Shown piece by piece: positions 57,601 through 64,000 of a stretch of 64,000 nucleotides of DNA. The notes under the pieces were generated by a model. The model ran no database searches and was not told where the DNA came from. It saw only the letters and a list, made by a program, of their open reading frames with translations. Each line of letters starts with the position of its first letter. Position 1 is the stretch's first letter. The position numbers and the translations under genes are program-made. The stretch is from Gigaspora margarita (taxonomy: Eukaryota > Glomeromycota > Glomeromycetes > Diversisporales > Gigasporaceae). The stretch covers positions 194,103 through 258,102 of the forward strand of contig WTPW01000676.1 in assembly GCA_009809945.1 (NCBI GenBank), given 5' to 3'.

Positions 57601-58795
57601 TTAATTTGTATATTTGCCATTTGGTAAAAGGTAGTGGCTACAGAAATAATAGATTCAAGTTCTGTCAAGATGAAGCAACCCATAAAGTATTATTCATATA
57701 AGCCAAAACAGATGTAGAACAATTAAGGTAATGTGTTTAGAATAAAGTAAGATTGGTTTTCTAGGAAGTTTGTAAAGTATAATCCATAACTGAGTAGCAA
57801 TATGGTTAATGAGTGGGTCATAATAGATTCTTTAAAAAAAAGGAGTAATTGTTTCTTCATGGTCAATACCTTTTAAAAGAGTAAAAATTAGTAAGACCAA
57901 GGTTTGTAATTACACAATTATATCGATTAAATAGAAGATTAGAAAGAATATTAGTAAGTTGTGAAGGTATGCAAATACAAGCTAGTAATCTAGTAAATAG
58001 ATCAAATTGAATAGAGTTATAAGCTTTGCTCATATCTTGGGATATAAGCCAGAATAGTTTGTGATTACAATTGGAGTCTTCTATAATATTATTAAAAATA
58101 TGTATAGGTATGGAAGTGCTATTACCAGGTAAAGCAATATAATTATAAGGTGATAGAATATTATACTGTGTAAATATTTTGTTAAGACAATTAGTAAAAA
58201 GTTTAGTATAGACTTTTCTAATATGTTCTACTAAACTAATAGGTCGAGTATTAGTTAGATTGCTATCAAAAATAGGTTTTTTGGAAATAGGAAAGATATG
58301 ATCCTCTTTCTATTGTTTAGGAATAGTTTGTGTTATTAGGCATTAGTTAAATAAAGATGTAATAGCAAGTAAACAGTTATTGCCAGAGTGTTTAATTATT
58401 TCATAACTAATTCCTAAGGGGCCACATGCCTTGTTGTTAGGAAGTTAAGATAAAGTATTAAGAATCTCTTCAATAGAGAATGGGTGAAAAGCATCTAAGT
58501 ACCAGTTTGAATTAATATGTTGTTTTGGAAGATATTTGTTTGCCCAATGTGTATTAAATAAATGTTCATTGATTTGTTTAGATGCAGTCTATTGATCAAA
58601 ATGATCCTGGATATGTGTTTTAATACTAAAGAGTTCAGTTATAATACTATTGTTGTTTTTAATATTATTAATTTTAACAGGATCTTTGTGCTGATTAAGA
58701 ATACTATTAATTATAGATCTGGGTTGGGTGACCAGCTTAGAGCATCTAGTATTGATGGATTCAAATATTTGATATTTTCTAGATTACATGCATGA
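54650..58795 (-). mobile_element. Second, more decayed LINE
   Basis: Minus-strand remnants: RT fingers (NTRPISLVEHIRKVYTKLF, about 58260-58190), palm (SQDMSKAYNSIQFDLFTRLL, about 58040-57980), and the active site read as AYMNNT (about 57705-57690) where the family has YMDDT or YADDT. Both Asp codons are Asn here, so it is inactive. Also an RNase-H-like tail (HSDNSFNNHADQLANQY, about 55835-55785) and a Cys-rich piece (CFICNTPDSSNC, about 55420). No endonuclease or ORF1 was seen, so it is 5'-truncated at about 58795, where the satellite begins. It is a different family from the LINE at 46130-53480, judging by the RT sequence. Confidence 0.7.
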
Positions 58796-58799
58796 TATT

Positions 58800-59480
58800 G
58801 AGTCAATTTGCATTAAGGACATTGTTAGCCACTGTAATCAAAAGTTTGTTACAAACCTTACATGTTATTCCAGTAACATATATCATGTAATTATGGAATA
58901 AACCATTGCAGTTTATATTGTTAATAGAGAAAAAGTAAATTAATTTGTATTAAAGTTATAGTAATTTCTATCATGAATTACTATAAAAAATTCTGTTACA
59001 AATTACCCGACAGATAATACATTTTAAGTTTGAGTTTGTATTAAAATTATTGTGGCATATATCAATAATTACTATACAAAAATTCTCATACAAAACTTTC
59101 TCATTATTCTAATTATTATAATATGTGGTTAGAGTTGAGTTAGTTCATATTGAAATTATTAGAGTTTCTATCATGAGCTACTGTTATAAACCTTACTATT
59201 CTGGCAATACACAGTATGTGACTTACTAATGCATATTATTAACATTACCCATATCTCAATCTAATTTAATGTTATAATATGTATATAATGAATGGAAGTC
59301 AATTATTTAAATTAGATGCAAAGTACATGTAATGATTGAAAGTTGATTTTTTTTAAAAAAAATAATATAAATAGATGACAACCGATTATTAATTCACAAT
59401 AATAGATCAATTACACAAATGATCATATGTTAAAATTTAAATAGATCATCATAATTCTCATGGTTTGATGAATTTTTTTT
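58800..59480 (+). repeat. AT-rich satellite copy
   Basis: It runs collinearly with 30760-31620 (minus the MITE) and 4300-4680: ACATGTTATTCCAGTAACAT, TTCTGTTACAAATTACCCGA, ATTCTCATACAAAACTTTCT, ACACAGTATGTGACTTACTA, GATGACAACCGATTATTAAT. Confidence 0.65.
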
Positions 59481-60534
59481 ATTCTCATTATTATTATTGT
59501 TAATTAGCACCAATTATATACTTACAACTTAAAAAGTATGACCAATCAAAAGGCTATATTTCAAGTAGAAAAAGTAAATCTAGCACTAGTCATTTTAGTA
59601 TTCTTGATTTGCAATATCTCAATTTTCACATATTGATTATTAATCCATAGATCAATTATGAAAATGAATACGATATTGTAATGAATAATTTTTTCCTGTC
59701 TCTCACTTCCATATTTGTATAATTCTTTAAGTTGTCACATAGCTTCCATAATTGTATCGCTATAGCCATATTAATTTTATCTTTCTAGTATTAGGCATTA
59801 TTATATATTCTCAGTGACCATGTGAATTTCTTCTAGTCATGTTTACATGCTTGTATAAATTTAATGGAAAGAGTTGTCTGCGAAGAAGTATATGAAATCA
59901 GTATTAGTAGTGTAGACATCAAGACCTTATCATAGGCATCATAAAAAATAAGAATATATATAAAGGGTTGGCCTTACCCTTTGCTTATTATAGATAATGT
60001 ATCTAATAAATGCTCTTAAAAAACATCCTTAAATAAAATATTCTTTTTATAATAAATGCCTAATAAATCATAAATAACTGTGTTCTATAAATTACTACAA
60101 AATTCATGTGATCTTCTAATGTTAACCATCGGAGTTAAACTCAGCATGAAAGTACAAAGCTCTTCCATACAATGGTTACAATATTATGCATATAAGAATT
60201 ATGACAAAACAGCAATATCAAATTACAATTTTGCTAATTAATTTATAATCTGTTAAGCTCATCAATAAAGTGACAGAGCAGTCATTATTGCGAGATCAGA
60301 TAATTTTATTGCAGATCATATAGATTTTTGTTATTTATAGTTAGTTTAGTGCTTATTTGAGGCTTATTGTTTAAGGACAAAGTTTTATTTGTTGTTTTGT
60401 CATAATATCATATGATTTTAGCAAATTTAGGTTTATATGAATATCAGTAAATAGGACATATTAAAGTATGGCTAAGTATATAAATAGGTAGCTGTGGGCA
60501 TGCGGATATTAAGAAATAAAGGTATCTTTGGTTT
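59481..60534. other. Intergenic, no gene seen
   Basis: AT-rich. GTATATAAATAG near 60476 and AAATAAAGG near 60514 are placed like LTR or gene promoter signals before the minisatellite, but no frame follows. Confidence 0.4.
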
Positions 60535-61085
60535 TGCTATCATAGCAATTTTTGGGTTCCACAGCTGCAGGATCAGTGCAGCAACCCTTATTAGTAACCA
60601 ATTAGGCTACATAGCTGCAGTGGTAGTGCAAGAACCTTTTTAGTAAATAGTTAGACTTCATGGCTACAAAGGCAGTGCAATAACCTTATTAGTGAACAGT
60701 TAGGCTTCACAGTAGTATAAGAACCTTGTTGGTGAAATTTAGACTCCATAGCTGCAGTGGCAGTGCAAGAACCTTATTAGTAAATATTTAGGCTTCGCAG
60801 CTGCAATGGTATTGTAGGACCTTATTAGTGGTAAGTTAGGATCAGTGGCTGCAGTTATTAGTGAATATTTAGGCTCTTGGTCTGTAGTAGCAGTACAAGG
60901 ACCTTATTAGTGATAAGTTAGGATCTGTGGCTATAGTGGCAGTGCAAGGACCTTTTAGTAAATATTTAGGCACTGCAGCTATAGTAGCAGTACAAGAATT
61001 ATTGGTGAATAGTTAGGCTCCACATCTGCAAGGACCTTATTAGTGGACAGTTAGGCTCCACAGCTGCAGTGGCAGTGCAAATCCC
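60535..61085. repeat. Minisatellite, about 57-bp unit, about 10 copies
   Basis: The unit contains CAGCTGCAGTGGCAGTGCAA, GAACCTTATTAGTGAACAGT and TAGGCTCCA. Copies vary by small indels, and some are partial. Repeated PvuII/PstI-type CAGCTGCAG cores are visible. Confidence 0.8.
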
Positions 61086-61799
61086 TGAAATAGATACTGC
61101 AAGATGACACCCGATTCTCTTTTAGCTATATACAGATGTTAGCTATCTGGCCTATGCTGCAGTTTCATGTAGTAGGCAAGATGTAGTGGAACCTTGGGGT
61201 TAGAAAATTTGGGGAGCGAAAAGTCAGCAGTATATGCATCTAATAGGTTGAGAGAATGATTAGTACAGGTTTAAGTAATTTTTCATATACTAGAGGCTTT
61301 GTTATAGGTATTGAGTTTAGAGTATGTAACGCTAGAGCTTGTTTGGATAGCAAACTTATTCTCATATGTTTTTTCATATATAGCAATAAAGTAGCTAATC
61401 GAGCAATAATAATTATAAATAAAAATTTACATTAGCTTTATTTGCATCAAGTATGCATCTATGTAATATACACCTTTAGTATTTCACCATGGAAATAAAC
61501 CTGTGAAAATGCACAAGTTACAAGGCAATCCTGAAAGGCGAAAGCTATGGACACAACATTCATGTGATCTGTATTCTTATTAGCACAACAAGATCAACCA
61601 GTCAGAGGACTCGATTATTTAACGTGACTTTAAACTAATCAGCATGACTATGTAAATTGATTATCTAAGTCAACGCATAAATCTAAGATTATCACATGTA
61701 AATGATTATCTGTTAGGGGAGTGCCATTTATCATCTGATTTTTAGGGTTGGGGGGTCAGACAATTATCAGGTCCTAATAGCAGATAACTTTTGATTGGC
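61086..61799. other. Intergenic, no gene seen
   Basis: No coherent frame or repeat ends were recognised. Confidence 0.4.
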
Positions 61800-62345
61800 T
61801 AAAATTATTAAATTTTTNAAAATTTTTAAAATTTTTAAAATTTAATATTAAATAACTCTTGAACCAGTGATCCGTTTTGGATGATTTTACTACCAAAATG
61901 TTCGCCTCAATGAGACGATTCCAATGAGCCCAAACCCGTCAAAATCCAATCACGGGATCCCAAGATCGTTATAGATTTGTACTGCTTTAATTATATTATT
62001 TTCGTATATATTAAAATTATTATTAAAAATCTTATAAAATTTAATATTAAATAACTCTTCAACCAGTGGTCCATTTTGGTAGTAAAATCATCCAAATCGG
62101 ATCACTGGTTCAAGAATTATTTAGTATTAAATTTTATAAGCTCTTTAATAATAATTTTTAATATATTACGAAAATAATATAATTAAAGCAATACAAATCT
62201 ATAACGATCTTGGGATCCTGTGATTGGATTTTGATGATTTTAGGCTCGTTGGAATCGCCTCATTGAGGCGAGNATTTTGGTAGTAAAATCATCCAAAACG
62301 GATCGCTGGTTCAAGAGTTATTTAATATTAAAATTTAAAAATTTT
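61800..62345. repeat. Large inverted repeat, arms of about 250 bp
   Basis: The left arm from AATTTTTAAAATTTAATATT through ACCAGTGATCCGTTTTGGAT, CGATTCCAATGAG, GGGATCCCAAGATCGTTATA and TTTAATTATATTATTTTCG is inverted from about 62090 to 62345. Single Ns lie at 61818 and 62273. It includes two GTCTC/GAGAC-type cores. Confidence 0.7.
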
Positions 62346-64000
62346 TAAAATTTTAATAATTTTAGCCAATCAAATCGCAGTATTTGATGATAAGGTGGGG
62401 TGTAGGGGGGGTAGCCGCTTAGGCCATTCCAAATTGATTCTTCATTTAACATAATATTAATATTTTGCTAGAGAGGGGAGGGAGGGGNAAAAAATCAACA
62501 ACAAACCAAAAAATATAGCAATTCTATTGGCTGGACAAAATATAAAAATTTTCAAAAGCTAATACTGCAATTTGATTGGTTAAACTAGTGTTTATTTTAT
62601 GTCTAAAATTTTAAAAAATAGGGGGGAGGGGGGCATCCATAAATAACATTATGTACCCCTACATAGTAGCTCTTGACCCCCCTCTCTACTATATAAAAAA
62701 ATTTTTAAAAATCCGTATGTTTATATATAAAAGTTTACAAAAACTTGAATATATTATGACCCAGTGATCCAATTTGGATGGGTTTGGTACCATTCGATTC
62801 GTCTCTATGAGACGAATCCAATGGTACCAAAATCGTTTCATTTGGACTACTGAAGCTCGTTTTATTAACGAAATACTTTTGATTTTATAGTAATTTTATA
62901 AGAAAATATAATAACCAATAGTATTTCGTTAATAAAACGTGATCCAGTGATCCAAATCAAATGAAATTGGTACCATTCGAATTCTCTCCTCGAGACGATT
63001 CGAATGGTACCAAAATTATCCAATTTGGACCACTGTATCAAGTTTTACACAAATTTTTAGAAAAAAATTGCGTTATGTTAGGGGGGACCCCCCCTATATN
63101 GGTTCATTAGAATCGTCTCATTGAGACGAGCATTTTGGTAGTAAAATCATCCAAATCGGATCACTGGTTCAAGAATTATTTAGTATTAAATTTTATAAGC
63201 TCTTTAATAATAATTTTTAATATATTACGAAAATAATATAATTAAAGCAATACAAATCTATAACGATCTTGGGATCCTGTGATTGGATTTTGATGATTTT
63301 AGGCTCGTTGGAATCGCCTCATTGAGGCGAGAATTTTGGTAGTAAAATCATCCAAAACGGATCGCTGGTTCAAGAGTTATTTAATATTAAAATTTAAAAA
63401 TTTTTAAAATTTTAATAATTTTAGCCAATCAAATCGCAGTATTTGATGATAAGGTGGGGTGTAGGGGGGGTAGCCGCTTAGGCCATTCCAAATTGATTCT
63501 TCATTTAACATAATATTAATATTTTGCTAGAGAGGGGAGGGAGGGGTAAAAAATCAACAACAAACCAAAAAATATAGCAATTCTATTGGCTGGACAAAAT
63601 ATAAAAATTTTCAAAAGCTAATACTGCAATTTGATTGGTTAAACTAGTGTTTATTTTATGTCTAAAATTTTAAAAAATAGGGGGGAGGGGGGCATCCATA
63701 AATAACATTATGTACCCCTACATAGTAGCTCTTGACCCCCCTCTCTACTATATAAAAAAATTTTTAAAAATCCGTATGTTTATATATAAAAGTTTACAAA
63801 AACTTGAATATATTATGACCCAGTGATCCAATTTGGATGGGTTTGGTACCATTCGATTCGTCTCTATGAGACGAATCCAATGGTACCAAAATCGTTTCAT
63901 TTGGANNACTGNANCNCGTTTTATTAACGANATACTNTTNATTTTATAGTAATTTTATAAGAAAATATAATAACCAATAGTATTTCGTTAATAAAACGTG
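62073..64000 (+). repeat. Direct duplication with 1059-bp period
   Basis: 62073 to about 62941 recurs at 63132 to 64000 nearly base for base; the copies differ mainly at N positions (62273, 62488, 63906-63939). A single N at 63100 precedes the second copy. The second copy runs off the window. This is either a true tandem duplication or two overlapping contig ends. Confidence 0.85.
62756..63045. repeat. Two GTCTC/GAGAC-core palindromes
   Basis: 62758-62870: CCAGTGATCCAATTTGGATG ... ACCATTCGATTCGTCTCTAT / GAGACGAATCCAATGGTACC. 62938-63045: GATCCAGTGATCCAAAT ... CATTCGAATTCTCTCCTCGA / GACGATTCGAATGGTACC. The two are separated by a third inverted repeat (TTTTATTAACGAAATACTTT / AATAGTATTTCGTTAATAAA). 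Confidence 0.7.

Noticed and set aside
1-64000. tRNA or rRNA genes
   Set aside because: I scanned by eye for tRNA B-box-like GGTTCGAATCC and conserved rRNA stretches and found none; a tRNAscan run would be needed to exclude diverged ones.

Overview
The window looks like a chromosome segment of an arbuscular-mycorrhizal fungus of the Rhizophagus type (Glomeromycotina). The evidence is very AT-rich DNA, host genes with several short introns (about 70-120 bp, one GC-AG), and host families I know from Rhizophagus: MLKL-NTD-like kinase proteins with Sel1 repeats and MACPF-like proteins. The host genes sit in a sea of decayed transposons. The species call is from family recognition, not from a search. 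Runs of N and a duplicated end show that this is a draft assembly.

Layout. (1) 317-17097: a decayed giant self-synthesising DNA transposon (Polinton/Maverick-like). It has inverted terminal repeats of about 450 bp, a protein-primed family-B DNA polymerase, a retroviral-type integrase, a C2H2 finger protein, a RING protein and two coiled-coil proteins. It also carries a Gag-like/CCHC-knuckle/retropepsin gene, while no jelly-roll capsid, packaging ATPase or adenain-type protease could be seen. A satellite/MITE block of about 3.7 kb is lodged before the polymerase, and an 812-bp solo LTR with a 4-bp target duplication sits in the right terminal repeat. (2) 17.1-23.1 kb: MITEs, foldbacks and satellite. 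(3) 23.1-28.8 kb, minus strand: a small unrecognised spliced gene; a five-exon (or more) gene for an MLKL-like helical domain, pseudokinase and Sel1 repeats; and a MACPF-like gene. (4) 28.9-32.7 kb: foldbacks, satellite and LTR remnant. (5) 32741-37240, plus strand: the highlight, a spliced gene joining a TKL-type kinase, an FHA domain and a bacterial-type GGDEF (diguanylate cyclase) domain with intact GGDEF and RxxD I-site motifs. It is followed 67 bp later by a MACPF-like gene. A phase-compatible 85-bp intron could fuse the two into one protein of 1318 residues. (6) 37.2-45.7 kb: PIF/Harbinger-, hAT- and MULE-like non-autonomous elements, foldback arms and a dead pogo-like transposase. (7) 45.9-58.8 kb: two decayed minus-strand LINEs, separated by a T-rich repeat and a 269-bp N gap. 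(8) 58.8-64.0 kb: satellite, a minisatellite of about 57 bp, palindromes with a CGTCTC/GAGACG core, and a 1059-bp-period direct duplication at the window end.

How the parts may work together. Both host loci pair a kinase or pseudokinase with a MACPF-like (membrane-attack/perforin fold) protein on the same strand. One also has MLKL-like architecture and the other a putative cyclic-dinucleotide synthetase. This suggests, but does not prove, a fungal signalling or cell-death module in which a nucleotide second messenger or a pseudokinase switch is linked to a membrane-acting domain. The mobile elements are dead. Stops and catalytic-residue losses are dominated by C-to-T/G-to-A transitions, as expected from repeat methylation and deamination or a RIP-like process.
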